Source: Snuella sedimenti (GTDB lineage: Bacteria > Bacteroidota > Bacteroidia > Flavobacteriales > Flavobacteriaceae). From it: DNA of 64,000 nucleotides. The stretch is taken from contig NZ_JAELVQ010000007.1 in assembly GCF_016428595.1 (NCBI RefSeq), positions 124,001 to 188,000 on the forward strand, written 5' to 3'. The position numbers and the translations under genes were made by a program. The notes beneath the pieces were generated by a model. It was not told where the DNA came from, searched no databases, and saw nothing but the letters and a program-made list of their open reading frames with translations. Position 1 is the stretch's first letter, and every line of letters begins with the position of its first letter. Shown piece after piece: positions 7,253 to 16,875 of the stretch.

Positions 7253-8077
7253 TTATATTGCTACCGAACCTTTAATATGGGGGTGCGGATCGTAATCGAC
7301 TAAAGTGAAATCCTCGAAGGTAAAATCAAAAATATCTTTAATATCGGGGTTTAATACCATTTTTGGTAAAGGGCGAAGGTCTCTGGACAATTGTAACTCT
7401 AATTGTTCGAAATGGTTGCTGTAAATATGGGCATCGCCAAAGGTGTGTATAAAGTCACCGGCCTCGTAACCACAAACCTGTGCCACCATCATGGTAAGCA
7501 ATGCATAAGAAGCGATGTTAAACGGTACACCCAAAAAGATATCGGCACTACGTTGGTAAAGCTGACATGATAGTTTGCCATTGGCCACGTAAAACTGGAA
7601 AAAAGCATGGCATGGAGGTAAAGCAGCTTTGCCTTTAGCAACATTTTCACTAAAGGATATGGAAGTGTCGGGTAAAACCGAGGGATTCCAAGCCGATACG
7701 AGCATACGTCTACTATCGGGGTTGTTTTTTAGTGTTTGGATAACGTCTTTAATCTGATCGATCTCATCACTGTTCCAGTTACGCCATTGGTGTCCATAAA
7801 CAGGTCCCAAATTCCCATTTTCGTCGGCCCATTCGTTCCAGATACGTACGCCGTTTTCGGTTAAATATTTTATGTTTGTATCCCCCTTTAAAAACCAAAG
7901 CAATTCATATATAATCGATTTTAAATGTAATTTTTTTGTGGTTACCATGGGAAACCCTTCGCTTAAATCGAAACGCATCTGGTAACCAAAAACACTTTTG
8001 GTACCGGTTCCCGTACGATCTTCTTTTAAATTGCCGTTCTCTAAAACATGCTTTACAAGGTCGTGATATTGCTTCAT
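7253..8077 (-). CDS. thyA: Thymidylate synthase
   Basis: A 274-aa ThyA that makes dTMP from dUMP with methylenetetrahydrofolate, releasing dihydrofolate for the nearby DHFR. Visible hallmarks are [23 protein letters not shown], the catalytic Cys in [11 protein letters not shown] (C156), [20 protein letters not shown] and the C-terminal dUMP contact region [12 protein letters not shown]. It carries about ten extra residues before the PPCH box ([13 protein letters not shown]), making it slightly longer than E. coli ThyA. It is cytosolic and ends at the bidirectional terminator. Confidence 0.97.
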   Translation of the reverse strand: MKQYHDLVKHVLENGNLKEDRTGTGTKSVFGYQMRFDLSEGFPMVTTKKLHLKSIIYELLWFLKGDTNIKYLTENGVRIWNEWADENGNLGPVYGHQWRNWNSDEIDQIKDVIQTLKNNPDSRRMLVSAWNPSVLPDTSISFSENVAKGKAALPPCHAFFQFYVANGKLSCQLYQRSADIFLGVPFNIASYALLTMMVAQVCGYEAGDFIHTFGDAHIYSNHFEQLELQLSRDLRPLPKMVLNPDIKDIFDFTFEDFTLVDYDPHPHIKGSVAI

Positions 8078-8207
8078 GTTATCTGCTTTTCTTCAATGTT
8101 ACAAATATATAAAAGCTTGCACCCAATTACATTTGGAAGTTGCTTTTCTGTAAAAAAGTTATTAACTGTCTCGAATAGCTTTTGGCTTTTGGGTATTAGG
8201 TGTTGTG

Positions 8208-9950
8208 CTAACCTATTATCATGCCTGCTATGGTAGCAGAAATCAAGGAAGCAATAGAGCCTCCAATGAGTGCTTTCATGCCAAATTGGGATAAGGTTTT
8301 ACGCTGACCGGGAGCCAGCGAGCCTATACCACCTATTTGAATACCTATAGAAGCAAAGTTGGCAAATCCGCACAGCATATAAGTAGCCATGATAATCGAT
8401 TTTTCGTAATTTAAATGAATGCTGTTGGCAACATTTTTTAAATCGCTTAGTTGTATGTATCCTATAAATTCACTAGCGGCTAGTTTAATGCCAAGCAATT
8501 GTCCCATTAAGGTCATGTCTTCTTTGGCAACCCCTATAAGCCACATTAAAGGCGCAAAGCAGTAGCCTAATATAAATTCCAAAGACAAACTATTGTATGT
8601 TGTATGATTGGCTATAACTTGGTTAAGCGACATGAAATGCCAATCGATATTGAGTGCAGTAATGGTAATGCCATTAAAGTCTGCAACAGTTGCCAAAATG
8701 CCATTAAGCATTGCTATAAAGGCAATAAAGACCAAAAGCATGGCACCAACATTAACAGCCAATCGTAACCCCTCGGTGGTGCCGTTCGCAATTGCATCTA
8801 ATATATTAGTTCCTATTTTATCTTGGGAAATAGTAACATCCGTATTTATGGGATTTGTTTGCGGGTATAGTATTTTTGAAATAACAATAGCTCCCGGAGC
8901 AGCCATAACCGATGCCGCTAAAAGGTGCTTCGCATAAAATAAGCGTAAGGCATCATCTTCACCTCCTAAGAAGCCAATGTAAGCAGCTAATACTGCTCCG
9001 GCTACTGTTGCCATACCGCCAATCATGACAAGTAGCATTCCAGACTTATTCATTTTCTCTAAGTAAGCCTTAATTAATAGTGGCGCTTCAGTTTGTCCCA
9101 AAAAAATATTCCCTACAACGCTTAAACTTTCAGCTCCTGATATTTTAAGTGCTTTGCTTAATAACCAAGCAAGGCCTTTTACCACTTTTTGTATGATGCC
9201 TAAATAGAAAAGGACTGAGGTGAGCGCCGAAAAGAAAATAATGGTAGGCAAAACCTGAAAGGCAAAAATAAAACCAAACGTATCCATATCTACCACGAGG
9301 CCTTCAAAAAGAAATTTACTGCCTGCCTGTGTGAAATCCAAGACCTTTACAAACAGTTTGCCAACCAGTTCAAACATAGATTTTATAGCCTCAACCTTAA
9401 GCACACCAATAGCAATTGATAGTTGAAAGAGTAAACCAATACCAACAAGTTTCCAGTTAATGGCTTTTCGGTTACTACTAAAGGAAAAAGCAATTAAAAT
9501 TAAAACGGCCATACCTAATACACCTCGCCAGATACTATGAAATGAAAGGCCTTGACTGGCTATCATCGCTGTTGTTGTAAGGGAAGGAGTTGTTGGGGGA
9601 GGAGCGGCTTTAAAGTGATATGACGTGTACTTTTCTGTTAAGGTAAACGTTGTATCGGTTAGCTTAGAAATGCGAAAGTTGCGAACGGTATCATAAGGTG
9701 TTGTTACATATAATAGGAGCAGCTTGTTTTGATGTATATAATGGCCCGACGTGTTTGCGTTTTCTAAGGCTATAGAGAAATGGAATGCGCCTTGGTCTAG
9801 TTTTAAGCGGTCTCCAACTGCTGCATTAAAAAAGCTTGTGTGCCCTTGGTTCGCAATACGATCCAGTAACCATGTTTTTTCTATATCCTGAGCTAAACAA
9901 AAAGTAAATCCAAATAAAACAGTTAGTATTAGCAATAAAAACTGTTTCAT
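8208..9950 (-). CDS. NupC/CNT-family nucleoside transporter with secreted N-terminal domain
   Basis: The 580-aa protein starts with a signal peptide (cleavage probably after CLAQ, residue 21) and about 110 residues of soluble domain ending in a Pro-rich linker (PPPTTPSLTT). The concentrative nucleoside transporter core follows from about residue 135: GLLFQLSIAIGVL, the gate motif FFSALTSVLFYLG, FLGQTEAPLLI, MIGGMATVAGAVLAAY, AAPGAIVISKILYPQT and TYMLCGFANFASIGIQIGG. It should import nucleosides by H+ or Na+ symport. Close proximity to thyA and DHFR fits nucleotide salvage. The N-terminal extension is seen in Bacteroidota homologues. Confidence 0.92.
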   Translation of the reverse strand: MKQFLLLILTVLFGFTFCLAQDIEKTWLLDRIANQGHTSFFNAAVGDRLKLDQGAFHFSIALENANTSGHYIHQNKLLLLYVTTPYDTVRNFRISKLTDTTFTLTEKYTSYHFKAAPPPTTPSLTTTAMIASQGLSFHSIWRGVLGMAVLILIAFSFSSNRKAINWKLVGIGLLFQLSIAIGVLKVEAIKSMFELVGKLFVKVLDFTQAGSKFLFEGLVVDMDTFGFIFAFQVLPTIIFFSALTSVLFYLGIIQKVVKGLAWLLSKALKISGAESLSVVGNIFLGQTEAPLLIKAYLEKMNKSGMLLVMIGGMATVAGAVLAAYIGFLGGEDDALRLFYAKHLLAASVMAAPGAIVISKILYPQTNPINTDVTISQDKIGTNILDAIANGTTEGLRLAVNVGAMLLVFIAFIAMLNGILATVADFNGITITALNIDWHFMSLNQVIANHTTYNSLSLEFILGYCFAPLMWLIGVAKEDMTLMGQLLGIKLAASEFIGYIQLSDLKNVANSIHLNYEKSIIMATYMLCGFANFASIGIQIGGIGSLAPGQRKTLSQFGMKALIGGSIASLISATIAGMIIG

Positions 9951-9956
9951 GAGCTA

Positions 9957-10577
9957 TTATTTACGTTTGGATATTTCGTCGCGAATATGGGCAGCCGTTT
10001 CATAATCTTCATTGGCTACAGCCTCGTTTAGAAGTTTATGAAGTTCGTCAAGTGATTTCGATTGATAGTTTTCGCGGGGTGTGGTGGATTCAAGTTCGCC
10101 AGCTAGGGTATCATCCATTAAAACGGTATCTTCACCTTCATTTTCCTCATCTTTTTTCGGGCTTACTTTTAAATAAATACCAGCTTTATCCAAAATGTTT
10201 TTGTAGGTGAAAATAGGCGCTTGAAAACGAAGTGCCAAAGCAATGGCATCACTGGTTCTGGCATCAATGATTTCTTCAATTTTATCGCGTTCACATATTA
10301 GACTGGAATAAAAAACGCCATCGACCAATTTGTGAATAATAACTTGTTTGACTACAATATCAAATCGATCTGCAAAATTTTTAAATAAATCGTGAGTTAA
10401 GGGCCTTGGAGGGCGAATTTCTTTTTCAAGCGCAATGGCAATAGATTGTGCTTCGAATGCACCAATTACAATAGGTAATTTGCGCTCGCCATCAACCTCA
10501 TTTAGTATTAGTGCATAAGCCCCGTTTTGGGTTTGACTATAGGATATTCCCTTTATATTTAATCTTACTAAGCTCAT
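9957..10577 (-). CDS. Bifunctional nuclease (BFN/DUF151) with UVR motif
   Basis: A 206-aa protein with the BFN domain in residues 1-130 (NGAYALILNEVDGERKLPIVIGAFEAQSIA; LTHDLF; IDARTSDAIALALRFQAPIF). An acidic linker follows, then a C-terminal UvrB/UvrC-type coiled-coil motif (LHKLLNEAVANEDYETAAHIRDEISKRK). Plant BFN homologues have DNase and RNase activity; the bacterial role is uncertain. It lies 6 bp upstream of nupC on the same strand, so the two probably form an operon. Confidence 0.9.
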   Translation of the reverse strand: MSLVRLNIKGISYSQTQNGAYALILNEVDGERKLPIVIGAFEAQSIAIALEKEIRPPRPLTHDLFKNFADRFDIVVKQVIIHKLVDGVFYSSLICERDKIEEIIDARTSDAIALALRFQAPIFTYKNILDKAGIYLKVSPKKDEENEGEDTVLMDDTLAGELESTTPRENYQSKSLDELHKLLNEAVANEDYETAAHIRDEISKRK

Positions 10578-10698
10578 AATTTATAAAAACGCAAAGAACT
10601 GTTTAAATTAGGACTTTACCAAATACCAGCAAATAGTTTGTAGGGAAAAGCGCTAATTTAAACAGCCTTATTGTTACTACAATGTAGCAAAAAATAAT

Positions 10699-11658
10699 TT
10701 ATTGTTGGGCTTTAAATGCTTTTAATTTTTCGATTAATTGTGGTACGACCTCAAAGGCATCACCCACAACACCATAGTCGGCCGCCTTAAAGAATGGTGC
10801 ATCTGCGTCATTATTAATAACCACTTTTACTTTTGAGGCATTAATACCTGCTAGGTGCTGAATGGCTCCTGAAATACCAATGGCAATATATAAGTTAGAA
10901 GCAACAGGTTTACCAGTTTGGCCAACGTGCTCGGCATGAGGTCTCCATCCTAAATCGGAAACAGGTTTCGAACATGCTGTTGCAGCTCCCAAAACATCGG
11001 CAAGTTCCTCTATCATACCCCAGTTTTCAGGCCCTTTAAGACCACGACCACCAGATACTACAATTTCGGCATCAGCAATGCTTACTTTGTCGGTAGCCTT
11101 ATCAACCGATTCCACCGTAACGGTTAAATCGGGAATTGAAGGTGAAAAGTCTTCGGCAGTAGCTTGTGCATTATTCTCAACCAGACCAAATGAATTATTT
11201 GAAATACTCACAATTTTAATGTCTGTGTTTATTTGTGTTAATTCAAAAGCTTTATTGGTAAACGCATTACGTTTTACGGTAAATGGGCTTGTGCTTTCTG
11301 GTGCTTCAATAACATTGGTTACGTAGCCCGCATTTAGGTCAATGGCTAAAAGTGGTGCTAAATATTTACTGTTGGCACTAGAACTAACTATAATGACTTT
11401 AGCAGCTTCCTTTTCGGCAGCTTGTTTAATAACAGCTGCGTAGCCTTTGGCATTAAAATTGGATAATTGATCATGCGATACTTTTAAAACCTTATCTACG
11501 CCATAATTGGCTAAAGCCGAAGTGTCTTCAGTATTTATGGTTACGGCCGTTACTGTTGTTCCCAATTGGTTTGCAACTGCTTTGGCATACGAAGCAACTT
11601 CTAAAGCTATTTTTTTAAAGGATCCTTGCTCTGATTCTGTATATACTAAAACTGACAT
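10699..11658 (-). CDS. etfA: Electron transfer flavoprotein alpha subunit
   Basis: A 319-aa FAD-carrying ETF subunit. The C-terminal FAD domain is intact: SGGRGLKGPENWGMIEELAD, GAATACSKPVSDLGW, HAEHVGQTGKPVASNLYIA and GISGAIQHLAGI. It takes electrons from acyl-CoA dehydrogenases and passes them to the respiratory quinone pool via an ETF oxidoreductase encoded elsewhere. etfB lies 100 bp upstream on the same strand in the usual etfB-etfA order. Confidence 0.97.
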   Translation of the reverse strand: MSVLVYTESEQGSFKKIALEVASYAKAVANQLGTTVTAVTINTEDTSALANYGVDKVLKVSHDQLSNFNAKGYAAVIKQAAEKEAAKVIIVSSSANSKYLAPLLAIDLNAGYVTNVIEAPESTSPFTVKRNAFTNKAFELTQINTDIKIVSISNNSFGLVENNAQATAEDFSPSIPDLTVTVESVDKATDKVSIADAEIVVSGGRGLKGPENWGMIEELADVLGAATACSKPVSDLGWRPHAEHVGQTGKPVASNLYIAIGISGAIQHLAGINASKVKVVINNDADAPFFKAADYGVVGDAFEVVPQLIEKLKAFKAQQ

Positions 11659-11758
11659 ATTGTTCTTTTTTGTAATCCTGAACTTGTTTCAGGAACTTAT
11701 TAAACTTTCCTTATAATTTCATAAGATTCCGAAACCCGTTCCGGAATGATTTAGATGC

Positions 11759-12505
11759 TTAAATTACTTTGGCTTCGTTGTGAAGTAAATTTATTAATTC
11801 GTCTAAGTTATCTGGCGATACTAATTTAACAGCGCCTTTTGCTGCTGGTTTTTCAAATTTAATAGAGGTTGTTTCTGGTGTAGTCTCGGTAGCTTCTACT
11901 ACGGTTAAAGGTTTTTTACGAGCCATCATAATCCCACGCATGTTAGGGATACGTAAATCACTTTCTTCTACCAAACCTTTTTGTCCGCCAATAACCACTG
12001 GTAGCGTTGTTGAAACGGTCTCTTTTCCGCCATCTATTTCTCTTAAGGCAGTAACGGATGAGCCTTCCACTGTAAGGCCAATACATTTGTTTACAAAATT
12101 AGCATTGGTTAAACCAGCAACCATGCCCGGAACCATACTCCCGTTATAGTCTATAGACTCGCGGCCCGCAATTACCAGATCGTAGCCTCCTTCTTTAACG
12201 ACATTGGCTAATTGTTTGGCTACAGAAAAACCATCGGTAGCCTGCATGTTTACACGTATCGCTGCATCGGCACCAATGGCCAAAGCTTTACGTAATGTAG
12301 GTTCGGTTTCTTGCCCGCCAACATTTACAACGGTTACATTAGCTCCTTGTTGCTCTTTAAACCACATGGCTCGGGTCAATCCAAATTCATCATTCGGATT
12401 AATTACAAATTGCACGCCATTGGTGTCGAACTTCGAATTATCATCGGTGAAATTAATCTTGGATGTCGTATCAGGAACATGGCTAATGCACACTAATATT
12501 TTCAT
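11759..12505 (-). CDS. etfB: Electron transfer flavoprotein beta subunit
   Basis: A 248-aa partner of EtfA, carrying AMP at the interface. Recognisable by KILVCISHVPDTTSKINF, FVINPNDEFGLTRAMW, VVNVGGQETEPTLRKALAIG and LVIAGRESIDYNGSMVPGMVA. It heads the etfBA transcription unit. The shared upstream region (12506-12710) also carries the promoter of divergent pdhB. Confidence 0.97.
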   Translation of the reverse strand: MKILVCISHVPDTTSKINFTDDNSKFDTNGVQFVINPNDEFGLTRAMWFKEQQGANVTVVNVGGQETEPTLRKALAIGADAAIRVNMQATDGFSVAKQLANVVKEGGYDLVIAGRESIDYNGSMVPGMVAGLTNANFVNKCIGLTVEGSSVTALREIDGGKETVSTTLPVVIGGQKGLVEESDLRIPNMRGIMMARKKPLTVVEATETTPETTSIKFEKPAAKGAVKLVSPDNLDELINLLHNEAKVI

Positions 12506-12632
12506 AATATTCTGGTATTAATTTGGTATAAGATTATTGAAGCCACGAAGTTAATTATTTTATTTCAAAAATTTATTATGCATGCATAATAAATTTTAAA
12601 TAATTCATGTAAAAGGATAATTCATTTATTGT

Positions 12633-12640
12633 TATTTTTG
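12633..12640 (+). promoter_or_regulatory. Bacteroidota -7 promoter element of pdhB
   Basis: TATTTTTG fits the TAnnTTTG consensus and lies 70 bp before pdhB. No clear TTG box at the expected distance. Confidence 0.5.
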
Positions 12641-12710
12641 CAGTTCGAGTGAAAAATAGATTCAATATAAACTTAAAAAGTTCTTTCTTTGTGGAAGACA
12701 GAAGATAATA

Positions 12711-13688
12711 ATGAAGACAATTCAATTTAGAGAGGCTGTTTGTGAAGCCATGAGCGAAGAAATGCGTCGTGATGAAAGCATTTATTTAATGGGAGAGGAA
12801 GTAGCTGAATATAATGGAGCTTATAAGGCCTCAAAAGGAATGTTAGACGAATTTGGACCTAAACGTGTTATCGATACACCTATTGCAGAGCTAGGATTTG
12901 CTGGTATTGCAGTAGGATCGACTATGACAGGTAACCGTCCTATTGTTGAGTATATGACGTTTAACTTTTCTCTGGTTGGAATTGATCAAATTATAAATAA
13001 TGCTGCCAAAATAAGACAAATGTCTGGAGGGCAATTTAAATGCCCAATCGTTTTTCGTGGGCCTACGGCATCTGCAGGACAGTTAGGAGCAACGCATTCA
13101 CAGGCTTTTGAAAATTGGTTTGCAAACACTCCGGGACTAAAAGTGGTTGTGCCGTCAACACCTTACGATGCTAAAGGTTTGTTAAAGGCTGCGATTCGTG
13201 ATGACGATCCGGTAATTTTTATGGAGAGTGAGCAAATGTACGGCGATAAAGGGGAAGTGCCAGAGGGCGAGTATGTTATCCCTTTAGGTGTGGCCGATAT
13301 TAAGCGTGAAGGTAGTGATGTTACTATTGTGTCGTTTGGGAAAATCATTAAAGAAGCTCATAAGGCTGCAGATGAATTGGCTAAAGAAGGTATTTCTTGT
13401 GAAATTATCGATTTGCGTACTGTTAGACCAATGGACAAAAAAGCCATTTTAGACTCTGTTAAGAAAACCAATAGGCTGGTTGTTTTGGAAGAAGCTTGGC
13501 CATTTGCCAACGTTGCTTCAGAGATAACATATGTAGTACAAAATGAGGCGTTCGATTATTTGGATGCACCTGTTATAAAAATTAATACAGCAGATACGCC
13601 CGCACCATATTCGCCTGTTTTGTTGGAAGAATGGTTGCCAAATAGTAACGATGTTATTAAAGCTGTAAAAAAAGTTTTGTATAAATAA
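12711..13688 (+). CDS. pdhB: Pyruvate dehydrogenase E1 component, beta subunit
   Basis: A 325-aa E1-beta that with PdhA decarboxylates pyruvate and acetylates the E2 lipoyl groups. Motifs: FREAVCEAMSEEMRRDESIYLMGEEV, YKASKGMLDEFG, DTPIAELGFAGIAVG, QMSGGQFKCPIVFRGP and LVVLEEAWPFANVASEI. Its alpha subunit and E2 are encoded 25 kb away (39070-41694), the split arrangement usual in flavobacteria. A strong hairpin terminator follows the stop at 13713-13746. Confidence 0.95.
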   Translation: MKTIQFREAVCEAMSEEMRRDESIYLMGEEVAEYNGAYKASKGMLDEFGPKRVIDTPIAELGFAGIAVGSTMTGNRPIVEYMTFNFSLVGIDQIINNAAKIRQMSGGQFKCPIVFRGPTASAGQLGATHSQAFENWFANTPGLKVVVPSTPYDAKGLLKAAIRDDDPVIFMESEQMYGDKGEVPEGEYVIPLGVADIKREGSDVTIVSFGKIIKEAHKAADELAKEGISCEIIDLRTVRPMDKKAILDSVKKTNRLVVLEEAWPFANVASEITYVVQNEAFDYLDAPVIKINTADTPAPYSPVLLEEWLPNSNDVIKAVKKVLYK

Positions 13689-13712
13689 AAGTCAATTTTT
13701 TACGTTATATAG

Positions 13713-13746
13713 ACTTCATCAACAGTTATGTTGATGAAGTTTTTTG
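13713..13746 (+). terminator. Terminator after pdhB
   Basis: Hairpin ACTTCATCAAC / GTTGATGAAGT followed by six T. It ends only about 5 bp before the next start codon, so the downstream gene may use a promoter overlapping it or depend on read-through. Confidence 0.85.
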
Positions 13747-13750
13747 TATT

Positions 13751-16255
13751 ATGAACATAAGACTACTTAGTATATTTTTTTTCTTAGGAACCCTTTTTAT
13801 AGTAGCCCAGACGAAGGTGAGTGGACGGGTGTTTGACGACAATGATGTCCCCATTTCGTTTGCCAATGTTATTTTTAAAGGCTCAACACAAGGTACCATT
13901 ACTGATGAAAATGGCACGTTTTATTTGGAATCCGAAGAAACTTGGTCGGCAATAACCGTTTCGTTTTTGGGCTATGAGACTTTAGATGTTTTGTTGGATA
14001 AAAAGGTAACTTATAAAATGAAGGTCGTACTTTCCGAAACGGCCTCCGAACTCGATGCAGTCGTGATTATTTCGGGGAAGCAATCCAAAAAGAACAACCC
14101 TGCAATCGATTTGTTACGTAAAATATGGGAACATAAACGTAAAAATGGATTAAACCTCTATAAGCAATACGAGTACGATAAATACGAAAAAGTAGAGTTC
14201 GATATCAATACCATAGATAGTGCACTTATAAACAGTAAGTTGTTTCGAGGTATGGAGTTTGTGTTTGATAAGGTCGATACTTCAAGAGTAACAGGGAAAA
14301 CGTATTTACCTATTTTCATAAACGAATCCGTTTCCAAGGTTTATGGAGACAACATTATCAATAAAAGAAAGGAAGTACTAAAAGGGAATAAAAATTCTGG
14401 GTTTAGCGATAATCAAGTGATTATTGACTTTGTAGACGACTTGTATTCCGACTTTAATGTCTACGATAATTATTTGAAATTTTTTGATAAGAGTTTTGTA
14501 AGCCCTTTGTCTAGAACCGGGATTAACACCTATAATTATGTGCTTACCGATAGTGCTTATATAGATAACAAATGGTGCTATAACATTATTTACTACCCAA
14601 GGCGTAAAAACGAATTGACTTTTAAAGGGGATTTTTGGGTAGCCGACTCAACTTATGCCATTAAAGAAATTAGCTTAAGAGCTTCTAAAAGTGCTAATAT
14701 CAACTGGGTAAAGGATATTTATATTGAACAAGAATTTGAGGTTTTGGACGATTCCTTGTTTTTGGTCAAACGCGATTATATGATGTCGGATTTTGCTTTT
14801 AAAAAGAAGGAAGAGTCGCGTGGTGTTTATGGTAAGCGAACCACCTTATACCATAATTACGAATTCGATAGGGTAAAAGATAAGAAGTTTTATGATGCTG
14901 AGGTGTATAACTATAGTGAAGATGCATTTGATAGGGATGATGCCTTTTGGAATGAAAACCGTTTAGAAGCGTTAAACAAAGACGAATTGGGTATCTATAA
15001 AATGCTAGATACCTTAAAAACAGTTAAAAAGTTTAAACGGCTTTATAACTTGGGAAGCATTCTGGCTTCGGGATATGTAGAGTTCAATACCTTGCCTTTA
15101 GATTATGGTCCCATCTTTTCGACTTTCGGATTCAATGAGGTTGAAGGTTTACGCTTGCGTACTGGTGGACGTACTTATTTTGGTCGTAATGATTTGTGGC
15201 GTTTGGAAGGTTTTTTGGCTTATGGACTCAGGGACGATAAATTTAAGTATGGTATTTCGGGGAAATGGTTACTGGATAAAAAGAGCCGCCTTATAGTTTC
15301 GGGAGGTAACCGACGGGATGTAGAACAAATAGGAGCTAGCTTAACAACTAGTACAGATGTTTTAGGGCGCAGTTTAGCTTCTTCATCGGTTGTAGGAACT
15401 GGTGCTAACGATAAGTTAACGTCTATTAGTCTTACTAGTCTCGCACTTGAAGTAGAACCTGTGCGCAATGTAGTTATTAGATTAGGTGGAACGTATCGAA
15501 CTTTAGAGTCGGCATCGCCAACTTTTAGCTTAGATTACAATACTGATACGGGTGTAGATTCAGAGATAAAACAGTATGAATCCACATTGTCCTTGTTCTA
15601 TTTCCCAAAGCGAAAGATGACTGGTTTTGGAGTTGAGCGTTACGAGGCAAACGACGATTTTGCACGTCTTTTTGCACAAGTTGGCCGAGGTGATAAAGAT
15701 TTGTTTAATAGTGATTTTAGCTATACAAAGCTCCAGTTTTCGTATACGCAACCTTGGCAGATTGGAGGTTTTGGACGTTTATATACTACAGTAGAGGCCG
15801 GTAAGACCTTTGGTGAAGTGCCTTTGGGCTTATTAAGCGTTATTCCCGGAAACCAGACCTACTTTTCTATTTATAATACCTTTTCGCAGTTAGACTTCTA
15901 TGAGTTTGTAAGCGATACCTATGCCTCGTTTCATTTAGAACATAATTTTAATGGACGATTATTTTCCAGAATACCTTTCTTGAGAAAGTTCAACCTTAGG
16001 GAAATAGTTAGTGTAAGAGGTGTTTGGGGCGATATTTCGCAGAAGAATATCGATTTAAATAAAACGGACAATCCGAATACAATTCCTTTAATCGCACCAA
16101 ACGATAAACCTTATTACGAATACAGTTTAGGGATTGGTAATATTTTTAAGGTATTTCGTTTGGACTTTAATTTTAGGGGGAACTATAAAGATGAGGTTTT
16201 AAATCCTGATGCTAGAAAATTTGGTATTACGGGAAGCTTTGGATTTTATTTTTAA
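13751..16255 (+). CDS. DUF5686 / carboxypeptidase-like regulatory domain outer-membrane protein
   Basis: The 834-aa protein has a signal peptide (residues 1-20, ending FIVAQ) and a CarboxypepD_reg-like domain at about 22-105 (VSGRVFDDNDVPISFANVIFKG). A long DUF5686 region follows, rich in aromatic beta-strands to the C-terminal Phe (GFYF), typical of an outer-membrane beta-barrel. Function is unknown; the family is widespread in Bacteroidota next to housekeeping genes. A 13-aa-long hairpin terminator of pdhB abuts its start. Confidence 0.85.
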   Translation: MNIRLLSIFFFLGTLFIVAQTKVSGRVFDDNDVPISFANVIFKGSTQGTITDENGTFYLESEETWSAITVSFLGYETLDVLLDKKVTYKMKVVLSETASELDAVVIISGKQSKKNNPAIDLLRKIWEHKRKNGLNLYKQYEYDKYEKVEFDINTIDSALINSKLFRGMEFVFDKVDTSRVTGKTYLPIFINESVSKVYGDNIINKRKEVLKGNKNSGFSDNQVIIDFVDDLYSDFNVYDNYLKFFDKSFVSPLSRTGINTYNYVLTDSAYIDNKWCYNIIYYPRRKNELTFKGDFWVADSTYAIKEISLRASKSANINWVKDIYIEQEFEVLDDSLFLVKRDYMMSDFAFKKKEESRGVYGKRTTLYHNYEFDRVKDKKFYDAEVYNYSEDAFDRDDAFWNENRLEALNKDELGIYKMLDTLKTVKKFKRLYNLGSILASGYVEFNTLPLDYGPIFSTFGFNEVEGLRLRTGGRTYFGRNDLWRLEGFLAYGLRDDKFKYGISGKWLLDKKSRLIVSGGNRRDVEQIGASLTTSTDVLGRSLASSSVVGTGANDKLTSISLTSLALEVEPVRNVVIRLGGTYRTLESASPTFSLDYNTDTGVDSEIKQYESTLSLFYFPKRKMTGFGVERYEANDDFARLFAQVGRGDKDLFNSDFSYTKLQFSYTQPWQIGGFGRLYTTVEAGKTFGEVPLGLLSVIPGNQTYFSIYNTFSQLDFYEFVSDTYASFHLEHNFNGRLFSRIPFLRKFNLREIVSVRGVWGDISQKNIDLNKTDNPNTIPLIAPNDKPYYEYSLGIGNIFKVFRLDFNFRGNYKDEVLNPDARKFGITGSFGFYF

Positions 16256-16378
16256 CGTGATGAAAGAAACTCATTTGGTTTCGATACAAAATTCTCTTGG
16301 AATTTCAATCTGACATGAATTTCATTCAAATGGATAGTTTTTGAATATCGGTTGAATTACATCGTACACATGATAATT

Positions 16379-16870
16379 TTAGTAATATAGTCCATTTTTT
16401 GTGATGGATCGTATTGCTTTTTCTTCATGAGCTATAAGAAAATCGTATGCTTTTTTATCCAGATTGCTTTTAGCTCCTATAAATTTCATAGAGTAGCTCG
16501 CCAAAATTGTTTCAAAAATTAGTTTCACCCTTTTTAAATGGTAATCTGATGTTATTACGGTCAAGCGAATGTTTTTCAATTTAGAAATAATAGCTAATGT
16601 TTTTACAGCGTCGTCTACGGTATGTTGTGATAGGGCAAAATCGAGAAAAGCACTTTCTGGAATGCCTTGTGTTATGAGATATTGTTTAGCGCAGAAGGCA
16701 TGTGCTTGCTCAGTTATATTAAAATGTGCCCCCCAACCACCAGTGCAAAGCACTAACATGTCCTTTTCATAGTGTTTTACACAACAATTTAGTCTGCTTA
16801 TAGCAGTGTCGCTTAACACGCCTTCGGAGTTGTTAGGAGATCCTAAAACGATTAATACATCGGTTAGCAT
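16379..16870 (-). CDS. YdcF/ElyC family (DUF218) protein
   Basis: A 163-aa single DUF218 domain without membrane anchor. Motifs: VLIVLGSPNNSEGVLSDTAISRL, VLCTGGWG, ESAFLDFALSQHTVDDAVKTL and LTVITSDYHLKRVKLIF. Family members such as SanA and ElyC act in envelope homeostasis, and others bind S-adenosylmethionine; the role here is unknown. It is 5 bp downstream of the cytochrome c peroxidase gene and probably co-transcribed with it. Confidence 0.85.
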   Translation of the reverse strand: MLTDVLIVLGSPNNSEGVLSDTAISRLNCCVKHYEKDMLVLCTGGWGAHFNITEQAHAFCAKQYLITQGIPESAFLDFALSQHTVDDAVKTLAIISKLKNIRLTVITSDYHLKRVKLIFETILASYSMKFIGAKSNLDKKAYDFLIAHEEKAIRSITKNGLYY

Positions 16871-16875
16871 AACAA